From positions 434,001-498,000 of the forward strand of contig CAWDWB010000003.1 in NCBI GenBank assembly GCA_963805925.1: a DNA stretch of 64,000 bases. The letters are read 5' to 3'. A model generated the notes under the pieces. The model was not told where the DNA came from. It worked only from the letters and a program-made list of their open reading frames with translations, and made no database searches. A program made the translations under genes and the position numbers. Of the stretch, positions 28,452-38,930 are shown in pieces (within the stretch, counting starts at the first letter, position 1; each line of letters starts with the position of its first letter). Source of the DNA: CAMPKL01 sp963805925. Lineage in GTDB: Bacteria > Acidobacteriota > Terriglobia > Bryobacterales > UBA6623.

Positions 28452-31400
28452 TTACCAGTCGACCTTGTCCAGTCGGCGCACGTAGATGTGTGTGTCGCGA
28501 TTGGTGCCCGTCGGGCCCCAGTAGTTGAAGTGATAAGTGAATTGCGCGTAGCCGCCGATCATCAGGTTCGGCTTCAGCCGGATGCGCGTCAGGCTGTTGT
28601 GCCCGCCGGCGCGTCGATTGCCGCGTAGGGGTGACTTCGGAACCGAGTGGGTCCGCTCAGGCGCGTGATAGTGCAAACAGATGCCGCGCGGAATGCGGGC
28701 GCTGACTGCGGCGCGCGTGACGACAACGCCGTGGTCGTTGTGCGCCTCGACCCAGTCGTTGTCGGCGACGCCGATTTCCTCGGCATCCAGAGGGTTTATC
28801 CATAGCGGTTCGACGCCGCGCGACAAGGTCAACATGCGGTGGTTGTCGCCATACGTCGAGTGGATGTGCCACTTGCCGTGTGGGGTCAAGTGATTGAGCA
28901 TGATCGTCTTCGCGTCGGACTGACTCATGCGCAGGTCGCCATACTCCTTGAACGGCGGCTTCGGCTTATAGGTAGGCAGGTGTTCACCGAAGTCGATATA
29001 GCCGGGGTGATCTAGATAGAAGTGTTGTCTTCCCGTCAAAGTGCGCCAAGGTACGCCTTGCTCCACGTTGTAGGTGAAGGGCGAGTACGGGCGTCCGTTC
29101 TCGGTCAGGCCAGACCACATGGGGCTATTGATCAGCCGAGTCGGCTTGGCCACGATGTCCGAGAAAGCAACCCGATGGCCTCGATTGTTCTCGGCCAGAT
29201 GCGTCAAGGGGAGTCCGGTCTTTGCCTCCATGTCTTTGTAGGAGCGCCACGCCAACTCGCCGTTCGTAACGGTGGCCAGCTTGAGGACCAGATCGCAGGC
29301 GTCAACGTCCTTCGCTAGGGACGGATAGACCTCGCCATCCCAACTCTCTGTGTGGGCCGACGCGTTGATCTCGTCGTAGACATCCGCACAATCGTAGTGC
29401 GTCCCGTGGGCTCCCAGGCCGTTCTCTCGAACTCCCCGCCCGAGGGAGATGAAGCGCTTGTAAAGGTTCTTGTAGTCGCGTCGAACGACCTTGAAGCCCG
29501 GCATCGTCTTGCCTGAGATCGGTGCGGTCCCGTCGTGGGCCCAGTCCGCCGGAGTCGGCTGAGCCATCTCCGCCGGCGTGTCGTGAGCCAAGGGAGTCGC
29601 TACAACATCCTCCACGGTTTCTGGCAAGTGCTTGGCAGCGAGTTCTGAGAACTTCTTGGAAATCTTCTGGAAGATCTGCCAGTCGCTTTTCGACTCCCAA
29701 CACGGTGGCACGGCAGCCTGTAGCGGATGGATGAAGCTGTGTAAATCCGTCGAGTTGAGATCGTCTTTCTCGTACCAAGTGGCAGCGGGCAGAACGATGT
29801 CGGAATAGAGCGCCGACGTATCCATGCGGAAGTTGAGATCCACGATGAGATCCATCTTTCCGTGGGGAACCTTGTCGTGCCAGGTCACATCTTGGACAGA
29901 GCCCTGCGCACGTTCCTCGGCGATGTCGTTGTGGTGCGTACCAAGGTAGTGGTTGAGGAAGTATTCGTGCCCCTTGGCGGACGCGAGGATCGCGTTACCT
30001 CTCCAGATAAACCAGACCCGCGGCCAATTCTCCTCGGCGTCGGGATCCTCAACGGCGAACTTCAGCTTGCCGTCGCGGAGTTGCTGACCAATGTAGCCGA
30101 CAACGTCATCTTCGCGATTGGCTCCGGCCCCGCGCGCTTCTTTCATGACGTCGAGCGGGTTGCGATTGAACTGCGGATAGAACGGCAGCCAGCCTTCTTG
30201 ACGGCGCGGACTTGAAGATCCATCGTGTGGCCTCAGCCATCGACCTGCCGCCGCCATCGCGTTCATGTTGAGGTGACTTGTGATACTCGCTGAACTCTCG
30301 CTCTAGCGCCATTGGTCACTGTGGACATAGTGCCAACTCGGCGAGTTCTGCAGTCGGGAGGGGCCATGCCAGTCTTTGGCAAAGGCGATGGCCGACCAAG
30401 ATTCCATCGGCGCCAGCTTTTCCTGTCCCACATAGTGCGCCAATCCGCCGCCATTCACGCCGACGCAACCGGCGAACATCAACGCATGGATCGCCGACCG
30501 ATACATTAGGTTGTTGTGATACCAGTGGTTCACGCCCGCGCCGATGATCACCATGCACTTGCCATTAGTGAATTCGGCCGTGCGGCCCCACTCCCGCGCG
30601 AAGCGAACCAACACGTCGCTGGCCGATGCCGGTGTACTTCTCGGACCATGCCGGCGTGTAGGGCAGATCCTCGTCGTAGCTCTGCGGATAGTCGCCGTCC
30701 AGACCACGCGGCACGCCGTACTGCGCCATGAGCAAGTCATAGACGGTCGTCACCGTGACTTCTCCGCCGTCCGCCGTGGCAATTTGCTTCACGGGGACGC
30801 CGCGCGCCAAGGTCGTACCCAGAGGAAGTCATCAAGCACGATTCTGAACCGATGGAGCGTTGAATTTGCCAGAAAACTCAGCGTAGGAGCGATTGAATTT
30901 GACTACCGTCAACACCGTCTTCCAACAGCAGATTCCAGTCTGCCCTTATCCTGTTGTGGCCCGAACGAAACCCAGTGCTGCCGAAATGCGGCATCTTTGG
31001 CCGGACTTCCCGCCTCGTCCCACATCAAGAACTTCCATTGGCCATTCTCGACTGTTGCCGTAGGGCTTCAACCGCTTAGCTCGTAACAATTGACCAGGCT
31101 TGTACCATCCATCGCTCTGCTTTTCGGAATGTCACCAAAAAAGGAGCATCGGTGTATGCGCTTGTCATAATCCAGAAAATAGTGCGTCTGTTTTTCGTGG
31201 TGAAATTCGTTCAACAAAACGTGATTCACAGCCATCCACCAGGCGCCGTCTTGCCCGGCGTTGATCGCGACCCACTCGTCGGCAAACTTTGATTGCCCTG
31301 CGTGAAGTCGGGCGAAAAAACCCACAACTTCGTCCCGTTGTGCCGCGATTCAGCTACAAAATGACAGTCGGGCGTGCGCGTCATAGCGACGTTTGAGCCG

Positions 31401-32125
31401 CAGATCACCAGCATCTTCGCGTTGTACCAATCGGCTAATCTCATGAACGTCCGTCTGTTCACCCCAGGTCTCAGGAGACGCCGGCGGCAAATCGCAATAC
31501 CAGTCGTAAAAGGATATCGAGACGCCGCCCATCAACTGCAGCATCCGTGCGCCCGACGCGTAGGAATCATCGACATGGCCGGGATCGGGGAGAAGCCGGC
31601 GATTCGATCAGGACCATGTTTCTTGATCGTGTAGATGTTCGCGGCGGCGATCATCTCCACGGCTTCGTCCCAGTCGAAGCGCCGAAAACCGCCCTTGCCG
31701 CGAGCCGTCTGCCAACGCTTACGCCGACCGGATTCTCGACGAGCGACTTCCATGCATCGACCGGATCGGCGTGCTTGGCCCGCGCCTCCGCCCACAGGTC
31801 GATCAGGGCGCCTCGTACGTACGGATACTTCACGCGCAGCGGGCTGTAGAGATACCAGGAGAAGGAGATACCGCGTTGACAACCGCGTGGCTCGTAAGGC
31901 GGAATACCGGCCTCAAGCTTGGGATAGTCGAGCCCTTGCATCTCCCAGGTCACGATGCCGTTCTTGACGTAGATCATTCCAGGTACAACCGCCAGTGCAG
32001 TTCACGCCGTGCGTCGAGCGCACGACCTTGTCGTGCTGCCAACGGTTGCGATAGAACTCTTCCCACTTCCGCAGATTGGGTTAAAATTGGTCTTGGATCC
32101 AAGTCAGTGCGCCTTGATTGCTCAT
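28452..32125 (-). pseudogene. narG: Respiratory nitrate reductase alpha subunit, frameshifted
   Basis: The region has the full length of a NarG gene (about 1220 codons). From GWLPFYPQFNRNPLDV (codon at about 30194) to the stop at 28452 the frame is intact. Upstream, successive pieces of NarG appear in changing frames: KWEEFYRNRWQHDKVVRSTH and the 4Fe-4S region HGVNCTGGCTW near 32.0 kb, IYVKNGIVTWEMQGLDYP, GPDRIAGFSPIPAMSM, SFYDWYCDLPPASPETWGEQ, MLVICGSNVAMTRTPD, and GVNHWYHNNLMYRSAIHALM near 30.5 kb. About a dozen one-base indels are needed to restore one frame. The breaks may be real decay or consensus error. If real, no functional nitrate reductase would be made. Confidence 0.9.
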
Positions 32126-32964
32126 TGCACTCCTCGCATTCTGTAGTTCTCCACAAGCTTGCGGCGGACGCCGCGAAAGCGGCTTTTTCCACAGTAAGTG
32201 GAAGATAAAGAGCAACAACACAGTTGCCCCGGCGCCGAGCAACACAAACGGACCGAACCAACTGGTGCGAAAGACTCGTCTCCGGCGCGGTCCGCGAAGT
32301 ACGCAGCCAGAGCGTGGATCTCTTGCTCGTTCAGCGGACGAGTTCGATACAGCGAGCTCATGGTCGGCGTCGGCGGCGCCGACAGCCAGGGCTCCAACCC
32401 TTGTCTCTTGCCCAGCCGTGCGTACACGTTGCTCAGGTCCGGCCCGAGAGATCCGCCGCCCAAGCCTCCCAGCGCGGACACATCGTGGCAGGCCAAGCAG
32501 GCCGGCCCGCCAGCCTCGAACGCTTGTTCGCCGCGAAACAACCGTCGTCCCGATTCGACGTCAGCCTCGGTAAACGGTGCTTGTGCCGTCGGTTGCGGCC
32601 CCTCAGTTGGAGCCTCTGACCCGTTTGACTGCGCCGTAACGTAGTCCGCTAGGGCAGCAGCACGTTCGCTAGTCATTCCGGGAGACGCGGGCATGACCAT
32701 GCCTTGGTATTGATTGACCATTTCCTGCGCTGTGGCGTCGCCGCTTTCGATCACCGCCTGGGGATCAACGATGAAGCGGATCAACCACGAGCGTTCGCGT
32801 CTTTCGTCCATGCCAGCCAGATCAGGCCCCACAAGCGGCCCGCCGCCAATTGAGTGGCACATGGCGCAACTTTGTGCGAAGTCCTCGGCGGCGCTCTGCC
32901 CAAACAGCACGCCGGGCGCGGCGGTCAGGATGGCGAGCATCCAAATAGAACAATGTTGGTTCAT
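32122..32964 (-). CDS. Diheme c-type cytochrome, C-terminus frame-disturbed
   Basis: 280 residues as read. A signal peptide (MNQHCSIWMLAILTAAPGVL) is followed by two heme c modules, CAMCHSIGGGPLVGPDLAGM and CLACHDVSALGGLGGGSLGP, each with a later Met ligand candidate. Close to the C-terminus the open frame gives a Cys-rich stretch with no family sense, while the neighbouring frame gives FVLLGAGATVLLLFIFHLLW, a membrane anchor, before the original frame resumes with RFRGVRRKL. Two compensating indels (about 32270 and 32190) are the simplest explanation. The stop overlaps the narG start by four bases. It is likely an electron-transfer partner of the Nar complex. Confidence 0.8.
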   Translation of the reverse strand: MNQHCSIWMLAILTAAPGVLFGQSAAEDFAQSCAMCHSIGGGPLVGPDLAGMDERRERSWLIRFIVDPQAVIESGDATAQEMVNQYQGMVMPASPGMTSERAAALADYVTAQSNGSEAPTEGPQPTAQAPFTEADVESGRRLFRGEQAFEAGGPACLACHDVSALGGLGGGSLGPDLSNVYARLGKRQGLEPWLSAPPTPTMSSLYRTRPLNEQEIHALAAYFADRAGDESFAPVGSVRLCCSAPGQLCCCSLSSTYCGKSRFRGVRRKLVENYRMRGVQ

Positions 32965-33416
32965 GGCTGAGCAGCCTCGCTTGTTGGGTCGTTCAGCGAC
33001 GTATCGCGATGCAAATCCGCTCCGGTGAGATCAGCCAAGGTCGTTGCTCGCAAGAAATCGAGGTACCCGTCACGGACTTTCTTCCAGGACTGATGGATGC
33101 GCAGGACCGCTGTTCGGAGCACGCCTCTCCCCGGCCATTAGGCAAAGTGGTTGATCGCGTACGCGGTCAAACACTTCGATCACGTCGACCAGCCGGATCT
33201 GGTCTGCCGGCTTTTCCAGCCTGTATCCGCCCTTTGAACCACGGGTCGCTGAGACCAGACCAGCGCCCCTCAACTGCCACAACAGCTTCGATAGATAGTT
33301 CGCCGGTATGTCGCTCGCCTGGGCTAGATCGCGCCCCAGTACGGTCGAACCCTCGGCTCGAGAGACAACTGCGACAGTGCTCGCAAAGCATACTGCGAGG
33401 TCGTCGACATCATCAT
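32961..33416 (-). pseudogene. Rrf2-family transcriptional regulator, frameshifted
   Basis: MMSTTSQYALRALSQLS (frame one, from 33416) continues in another frame as EGSTVLGRDLAQASDIPANY and SKLLWQLRGAGLVSATRGSK, the winged-helix of Rrf2 proteins (NsrR/IscR type). After a second disturbance near 33120 it ends IHQSWKKVRDGYLDFLRATT. With the frames joined, a C-x7-C-x5-C arrangement appears in the expected cluster-binding loop, so an iron-sulfur sensor of NO or nitrite is plausible. Its stop overlaps the cytochrome start by four bases, and its start overlaps the stop of the upstream P-loop gene. Confidence 0.75.
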
Positions 33417-34017
33417 GCTGCTTCCTCTCGGCCGAGCATCGTCGAGTTCCGCCGCACCTGCACAAGCAGTCCGGTTGGCATATAGTCGGGCGGAGCAATG
33501 GGATAGAGCGGCTTGCGGCTGAGTTCTTCCAAGCGGCAGGTCAGGCCAGTTCGAGCAGGTCGGCTCCGGGCGCGATAGAATGTATCCGTCCGCGCGCCGG
33601 AACACTCGTTGTGCCGATTCCTTGAAATCGCTGGTGTGGGAATCCAGAGCTAGAGCGAAGAGGTCCGCTGCAGGTGCTCGACGATACGATTCGACTCAAC
33701 GATCAGACAACCGCCCTGTTCTTGCTAGTGTCTCCCCTACCGCCGCCGCCGCCGCCATCTCGGCATCCGCAGGCACGGATCCAAATCGCCCGGTGAGCCC
33801 CGGCCTCAAGAAATCGTCCCGTATCCCGATCCCGCCGGGCCGCCGTTTCTTCTTCAATAGAAAAGCCGCCGAGGCCGCGTTTGTTGGAGGAAATCTTTAC
33901 GGCGGTCCACGAGATCTCCGGTGTCGCCCGGATCAACGCGCATACGACGGACGTCTTGCCCACTTTCCTGCTGTGCGCCCCAATGGCGACGACGAACGGT
34001 GGGCGGCCAGCCTTCAT
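33413..34017 (-). pseudogene. MobB-like P-loop protein, frameshifted
   Basis: From 34017 the translation FVVAIGAHSRKVGKTSVVCA has a Walker A (GAHSRKVGKTS), followed by WTAVKISSNKRG, ETAARRDRDTGRFLEAGAHR and AIWIRA, which resemble MobB-type molybdopterin-guanine dinucleotide proteins or related P-loop NTPases. After a frame change, LDSHTSDFKESAQRVFRRAD and, in a further frame, PDYMPTGLLVQVRRNSTMLG lead to a TGA at 33413. That stop overlaps the Rrf2 start. At least three indels are implied. A role in molybdenum cofactor supply for NarG fits the context. Confidence 0.6.
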
Positions 34018-34118
34018 CTCGGATTGAAGATAACTTCATGAAGAGATCAAGACTGTGACGCCTGTCACGGTTAACGGGATTTCTGTGGTAATACACAGCC
34101 GGTCTTTGGAGACCGGCC

Positions 34119-34812
34119 TTAGTGCAACTCTAAGCTGGCTTCTTGCCGAAGGCCCTCGGGATCTTCGATCCAGACCTGCCGCTGCTCGATCCGCAGCAAT
34201 CCCTGAACTTGAAAACGGCTCAGGTTACGGGAGAGGACCTCGCGTACCGTACCCAGGCGAACCGCTAATTGCTCGCGCGTCTCAGGCAAGACGAACGGCG
34301 AGCCGCCGTTTTGGGCCTCCAGGTCCAGCAACGCCTGCGCCAGGCGTTGACGCACGCTGCCGAAGGTAATCTGACGCAAAGTCAAGAACAACCCGCGTAA
34401 CCGTTTGCCGACCACGGCCAAGACCTTCAGTACGACATCCGGATTCCGCCGGCAGAAAGCTTCGAAGTCGTCCCGGGGAATCAAGTAAACAACAACATCC
34501 GTCACGGCTCCCGCCGAGGCAGGATAAGTACCGTTGTCAAACACGGGTATCTCCGCAATACTCGCTGGCGCTTTCTCCATGGTCAGGAGCATCTCTCGCC
34601 CAGAAGGAGAAGTTTTGAAGATCCGTACGGTTCCTTCCGCAACAACGAACATTCCTTGGCACGCTTCGCCTTCCAGGAAGAGCAATTGCCCCGCCGAGTA
34701 CCGCTGCCGCAGCGTATGCGCAGCGACTTCGCCAAGTTCCTCGTCCGAGAGGGCGGAGAAAATCCTCACGGACGAAGGGTCTTCACCTTGTTGGCGGATT
34801 CTAGCCGAGACA
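34119..34812 (-). pseudogene. Crp/Fnr-family transcriptional regulator, probable 5' frameshift
   Basis: From about 34770 to 34119 the frame encodes SVRIFSALSDEELGEVAAHT, the cyclic-nucleotide-like sensor domain (GQLLFLEGEACQGMFVVAEG) and a C-terminal winged helix (LPETREQLAVRLGTVREVLS). No ATG is available in that frame at the right place. A neighbouring frame supplies MSRLESANKVKTL from an ATG at 34810-34812, so one indel near 34775 probably separates them. No N-terminal Cys cluster is seen, so this is nearer to the heme-type DNR group than to Fnr; it may control the nar genes. The IS30 element begins 117 bases upstream. Confidence 0.8.
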
Positions 34813-34928
34813 TGCTGGGTTCTCTTCGCCGGGATCGTCGACAATGCGGCAGTGGATATCCGTGCAGCCAGTGACCAAGACACAGGAATTGTAGCGTTAT
34901 CCCCGCTCCGACACGTCTCAGAGCAACT

Positions 34929-36184
34929 TCCTGTATTGGATGCCGGCTCAATCGGTCGCTGCAACACAAGCGTTAAAGCGTTCAGCTGGAGTTTCAAACT
35001 CCAGGGTCTGTCTGGGACGCCCGTTGAGTTTGCGAGCGATCGCATCGAGATGTTCCTGTGAGTGTACGGATAAGTCGGTTCCCTTGGGGAAGTACTGTCT
35101 CAACAGGCCGTTCGTGTTTTCGTTCGATCCGCGTTGCCAAGGACTCTGCGGATCGCAGAAGTAGACGTCGATATCCGTCGCCAGGGTGAAGCGCTGGTGG
35201 TCGGCCATCTCCAGACCGCGGTCCCAAGTCAGGGACTGATAGAGTTCGCCCGGCAATTGCCGGGCGTGCTCTATCAGTGCCGAGACGACCGTTTCAGTGT
35301 CCTTGCCGGAGACCTTCACCAGCATCACGTAACGCGAGTAACGCTCGACCAGCGTGGCGATATGGGTGTTCTTTGGTCCGGCCAGCAGATCCCCTTCCCA
35401 GTGCCCAGGCAGGGCGCGGTCTTCGACCGCAGCCGGGCGTTCGCGGATCGAGATCGCATCGCGGATCTGGCCGCCGCCGCGGCCCTTGCGGCTGGCCTGC
35501 GCGGAGCGGCGAATGGTGCGCTTGGAGCGCAGATACAGGGTCAGTTCTTTCTTCAAAGCCCCGCGGGCTTGAATGAACAGCGTGCGATAGATCGTTTCGT
35601 GCGACACCGATAGCGACTCATCCTGAGGATACGTACGCTTCAGCCAGCCGGAGATCTGTTGCGGCGCCCAGTCCTCGCGCAGCTTCTGTTCGACCAGTCG
35701 GCATAGCTGGGGACAGCGTAGCAGCCGGCAGCGCTTGGGACGCTGGGCTCGCTTGAAGGCCTGCTTGTCCGCCTCTGCCGCTCGGTAGCGATCGGAACCT
35801 CCATTGCGGCGGATCTCTCGGCTCAGCGTCGATGGCGCACGAGCTAACTTGCGGGCGATCTGTCGCAGCGAATCCCCACAGGCGATACCGCGGGAGATCT
35901 CTTCCCGCTCGGCTAGGGTCAACGCCTGCGGCGAGCGGCAGCGTACTCGCGGGCGAATGCCGCCGCAGCGCAACAGCAGCGAGTACACCGACGCCCCTCT
36001 GCCCATTACCTGCGCAATCTTCTTCGATGACTCCCCGCGTCCCCAGCGGTCCCACAGCTCAGCTACATCCGCCGCCGTGTAGGCCCGCCTCTTCCTCGTC
36101 TCTTCCTTCTGTTCCTCTTGCATCCACTTCTCCTTCTCGGTGAAGTGTTGCATCGACCGCTTGAGACCACCGAATTTCCAGGAA
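34929..36184 (-). mobile_element. IS30-family insertion sequence
   Basis: About 1256 bp. The ends are imperfect inverted repeats of about 40 bp: the left end begins TTCCTG at 34929 and ends TGCAACAC at 34968, and the complement of the right end (36145-36184) also begins TTCCTG and ends CGGTCGATGCAACAC, with CTCAA and CGGTCG in common. A target-site duplication is not evident. The transposase is complete, so the element is probably active or recent. It sits in the accessory region upstream of the Crp-like gene. Confidence 0.85.
34948..36153 (-). CDS. IS30-family transposase
   Basis: 401 residues. An N-terminal helix-turn-helix (LTLAEREEISRGIACGDSLR, followed by APSTLSREIRRNGG) precedes the DDE catalytic core: PGHWEGDLLAG (first Asp), LTWDRGLEMADH (second Asp) and NENTNGLLRQYFPKGTDLS (Glu), the typical IS30 signature. 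The frame is open throughout, unlike its neighbours on both sides. Confidence 0.95.
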   Translation of the reverse strand: MQHFTEKEKWMQEEQKEETRKRRAYTAADVAELWDRWGRGESSKKIAQVMGRGASVYSLLLRCGGIRPRVRCRSPQALTLAEREEISRGIACGDSLRQIARKLARAPSTLSREIRRNGGSDRYRAAEADKQAFKRAQRPKRCRLLRCPQLCRLVEQKLREDWAPQQISGWLKRTYPQDESLSVSHETIYRTLFIQARGALKKELTLYLRSKRTIRRSAQASRKGRGGGQIRDAISIRERPAAVEDRALPGHWEGDLLAGPKNTHIATLVERYSRYVMLVKVSGKDTETVVSALIEHARQLPGELYQSLTWDRGLEMADHQRFTLATDIDVYFCDPQSPWQRGSNENTNGLLRQYFPKGTDLSVHSQEHLDAIARKLNGRPRQTLEFETPAERFNACVAATD

Positions 36185-36271
36185 CCTATGCAACCGAGCG
36201 GCTGCGGAGCGTCAAAACGGCGCTTTTCCAGGGGTCACTGCCGCGATGCGAACTTGTCGGTACTCGGGGTG

Positions 36272-36627
36272 CTAGATCCAGCCCAACTGTTTCAACGCGT
36301 GATCGGAAGGCCAGATCTTGGTCAGGTGGGAGATCTTCTCGCCGCCGAAAGACATTACGTAGACATAGTCTGATCGGATGCTCTTTCCGGTTGGCGGGAG
36401 CGGGCCGCCCTCGTCGGTATGCGTTCCGAAAAAACGGCATAGGAGAGAACGTTGTTGCGCTCGCCATCGACAGCCCACGACTTGACTTCATAGCCCGCGT
36501 CCGGCATGAACGTATACAGCCACTTCATCCACTCCGTGTAGGCTTCCAACGTCTTGACGTCGGCCAGGGGCTCGGCCTGCGCCGCGAATGAAGCATCTGG
36601 CTTGCAGTACTGCGAGCATCGAGGCAT
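36272..36627 (-). pseudogene. NTF2/SnoaL-like protein, frameshifted
   Basis: TLEAYTEWMKWLYTFMPDAG and YEVKSWAVDGERNNVLSYAV (first frame) continue after a run of six T near 36430 in another frame as FFGTHTDEGGPLPPTGKSIR, SDYVYVMSFGGEKISHLTKI and LKQLGWI. Together they make the C-terminal two thirds of a SnoaL-like/nuclear transport factor 2 domain. One T is probably missing from the run. The N-terminus is unclear. Members of this fold are small hydrolases, cyclases or binding proteins; this one cannot be assigned further. Confidence 0.65.
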
Positions 36628-36779
36628 TGTCCTGACCGGCCCAGATCCGAGGCTGTGCTGACGCCGGCACGCCGATACTCCTTGTCACGTCTGAGTCGAA
36701 CCGGTATTCTATCCGCAAGTCGTTTGTGAGGGGTGAACTGGTCATTGTGGCCCTGCCAATTCGACCTGGAGGCTCCTTG

Positions 36780-38339
36780 ATGCTCGGTCGTCACATCGCA
36801 ACTATCGCCTTACTCGCCGGCATGGAGGCGGCGCTGGCCCTTGCCGAGTCGCCTGAAATCCCAACGCCGGAGTGCGTCCTGGCATGCCTGAGGGGGAGCA
36901 AGGAAGCTGCCGCCCGAGGCGCCGCCAAGCCGTCGATGCGGCCATCGCGGCCTCGCGTGCACCCTCCGGCGACGAACCCTCACCCAATAGCCTCCCGACC
37001 GCTCGGGACCTCGTTTACGAGGCGAAGGCGCAGTATGACGCACGCATGGCCGACGTCGAGGACTACTACTTTGTAGAGCAGTCTTTCATTGATATTCCTA
37101 CCGGGCTCACCATGCCTGGTTTCTTTCCAGTTGCCCATCGCACTGCCGATCCCAGGCGAACCTGGAGTATCTGCTACGCCCGGTATGCCCGTCGGCATGC
37201 CTCTGGTGCGCTATTTCATGGGAGAGTTGGACGCCAATGGGGAGAAGTTATTCAAAGAAGTTCCTCCTGCAGACTTAGCTCGAATGGATCCGAACAACGA
37301 TGGAGCTCCGCCCCTCACTTACGGTGACTTCGCCACGGCTTTTGACGCTATCGCCGGCAGCATGCCTGATAACGGGGTTGGCGGACTCGTCGGCGGACTT
37401 GCTGCGATGATGTCCGGCGGGCTTAAGGAAGTACACAACGGCGTAACGGCCATGGAGGAGAGCCCCGATGGTTTCGGCGGCGACGGCGCCAGCGACGGCA
37501 TCGGCATGGCCCTGGGAAAAGAGCTGCTGGATAATTTCAACGCGGGTACAGATGGACTGGCCATTCCAACGTACGTGGTGACGATTTCCCCCCGCCGCCT
37601 GACGGCTATGGGTCCAAGTTTGACGTCTTGCTTCACTCGTCCGACGACGGCGAAGACTCTTGGGTCGCCGTCGTGTATCAGTCAGAGTTGTGGAGCCACG
37701 GACGAGAGCATTAAGAACCTTCAGACGATCTTGAGGATGAATAGCGACCTTGCCGCAGCCGAAGGGAGGTTGTTCGGCTACGTTATTCGATTAAACACGA
37801 CCAACGAGCCTCGTGATTTCGTGTGGGAGCGTAAAACGTATCGACTACACTACGCCGCTTTGTGGCTAATGAGCGTCAATGGTCAGTTGGCGATTCTCGG
37901 CGGGAACGAAGAACTTGTGCCTGCACGCAGGCGATTCGAGTACGCACGGTATGACCAAGAGTTCGATCTCTCTTCCGAGAAAATCGTGATTGACACCTAC
38001 TCCGAGGGTTTTGAATCGACAAACACCTTGCCCTTTCAGACGATGGGGGAGGCGCTGTTGGCGCCGGGCATGATTACGCAATTCATGCAAAGGGGCAACA
38101 CAGACATGAAAGTCAAAAGGTTCCTAACTCGGCTCACAAAGAATGCTGGACCTCCAACGCAGGCCGAAATCGCCGCTCTAATTTCTGACACGATGGCAAC
38201 TTCCCTCGACGACCCGACTTCCAGCATCCCACCGTCCAGCACAACCCCGCCGACCCCAGCCCTTCCGCCCGGCGTCAATCCTGGGTCAGGTGTGCCTTTT
38301 CTTAATCCTGGCCAAGGGATTCCAAACATCCGAAACTAG
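36780..38339 (+). pseudogene. Secreted protein of unknown family, frame-disturbed
   Basis: Starts with a signal peptide (MLGRHIATIALLAGMEAALA) after a GGAGG site. Its continuation changes frame to LVYEAKAQYDARMADVEDYY and then to VRYFMGELDANGEKLFKEVP and GDFATAFDAIAGSMPDNGVG. A second disturbed patch (about 37570-37705) reads in another frame as DDFPPPPDGYGSKFDVLLHS and SWVAVVYQSELWSHG. The last 200 codons are open (LHYAALWLMSVNGQLAILGG) and end in a Pro/Ser/Thr-rich tail. I do not recognise the family. About four indels are inferred. Confidence 0.5.
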
Positions 38340-38371
38340 ACCCCATCATTTTCCAGACCGAACAACTGAAC

Positions 38372-38397
38372 GGCCGGAGGTGAAGCTATCTCCGGCC
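38372..38397 (+). terminator. Terminator-like hairpin
   Basis: GGCCGGAG at 38372-38379 pairs with CTCCGGCC at 38390-38397 and is followed by CCTTG, a weak T-tract. It lies 33 bases after the stop at 38339. Confidence 0.5.
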
Positions 38398-38405
38398 CCT
38401 TGCGC

Positions 38406-38702
38406 CTAAATCGGCTTCATCAGCGCCTTGATGAAGCCGATCGAGTCGCCCCAAGCCCGCCTCCCTGCCCTCATCCCCGCGAACACCGGAACATGGTCCG
38501 GGTGCAACAGCTGGTCATAGCCGACTTCCTTCAGCACCCACAGCACGCCCAACATATCGGCCTGACCAACATCGAGAAACGTCTCCGCATACTCCTCGCG
38601 CGGAATCTCCGGCAGCACATTGCGGAATTGAATATGGTTGATCTGGCACCGCGAGCGGAACCAGCCATGGAATTCAGACACCGGGCAACGGCCTCTGCTC
38701 AC
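38406..38702 (-). pseudogene. Mannonate dehydratase-like C-terminal fragment
   Basis: The frame encodes HIQFRNVLPEIPREEYAETF, LDVGQADMLGVLWVLKEVGY and LLHPDHVPVFAGMRAGRRA, which match the last 80 or so residues of UxuA-type mannonate dehydratases (HFRDV, DMLRTLKEVGY, HPDHVP). Upstream residues lose similarity and the remaining two thirds of the gene are absent; a different gene fragment follows within 20 bases. It is not expected to be functional. Confidence 0.65.
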
Positions 38703-38720
38703 GTAACGAGCGCAATTCGC

Positions 38721-38930
38721 TCAAGGGGCTGTCGTTAGCGGCACGCGGCCGCCGACGTCGGCGTCGCTGAACAGGACGCGGCTAACGCCACCCTCCGCAT
38801 TCGCACCGAACCGGCCCAACGCCTCGATGCGGGTCTGCATGCGGTCGGCGTTCGCATAGATTTTGTCTTGTCCGCTCGCGTTCGTCGAGGCCAGCAGAGC
38901 CAAAGCCATCGTCGCTGTTAGTCGTGGCAT
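38721..38930 (-). pseudogene. N-terminal fragment of an M20 hydantoinase/carbamoylase
   Basis: 69 codons. A signal peptide (MPRLTATMALALLASTNASG) is followed by RMQTRIEALGRFGANAEGGV and SRVLFSDADVGGR, the opening of N-carbamoyl-amino acid hydrolase-type metallopeptidases (M20). The similarity ends at SDADVGGR, just before the stop; the metal-binding domain is missing. Together with the mannonate dehydratase tail on the same strand this looks like two genes fused by a deletion. Confidence 0.6.

Noticed and set aside
32081..32083. A TAA stop 14 codons into narG in the reading frame of its ATG.
   Set aside because: The same frame continues directly with conserved NarG sequence; changing the T4 and C3 runs by one base each removes the stop and gives QFNPNLRKW, so it is probably a length error rather than a true stop.
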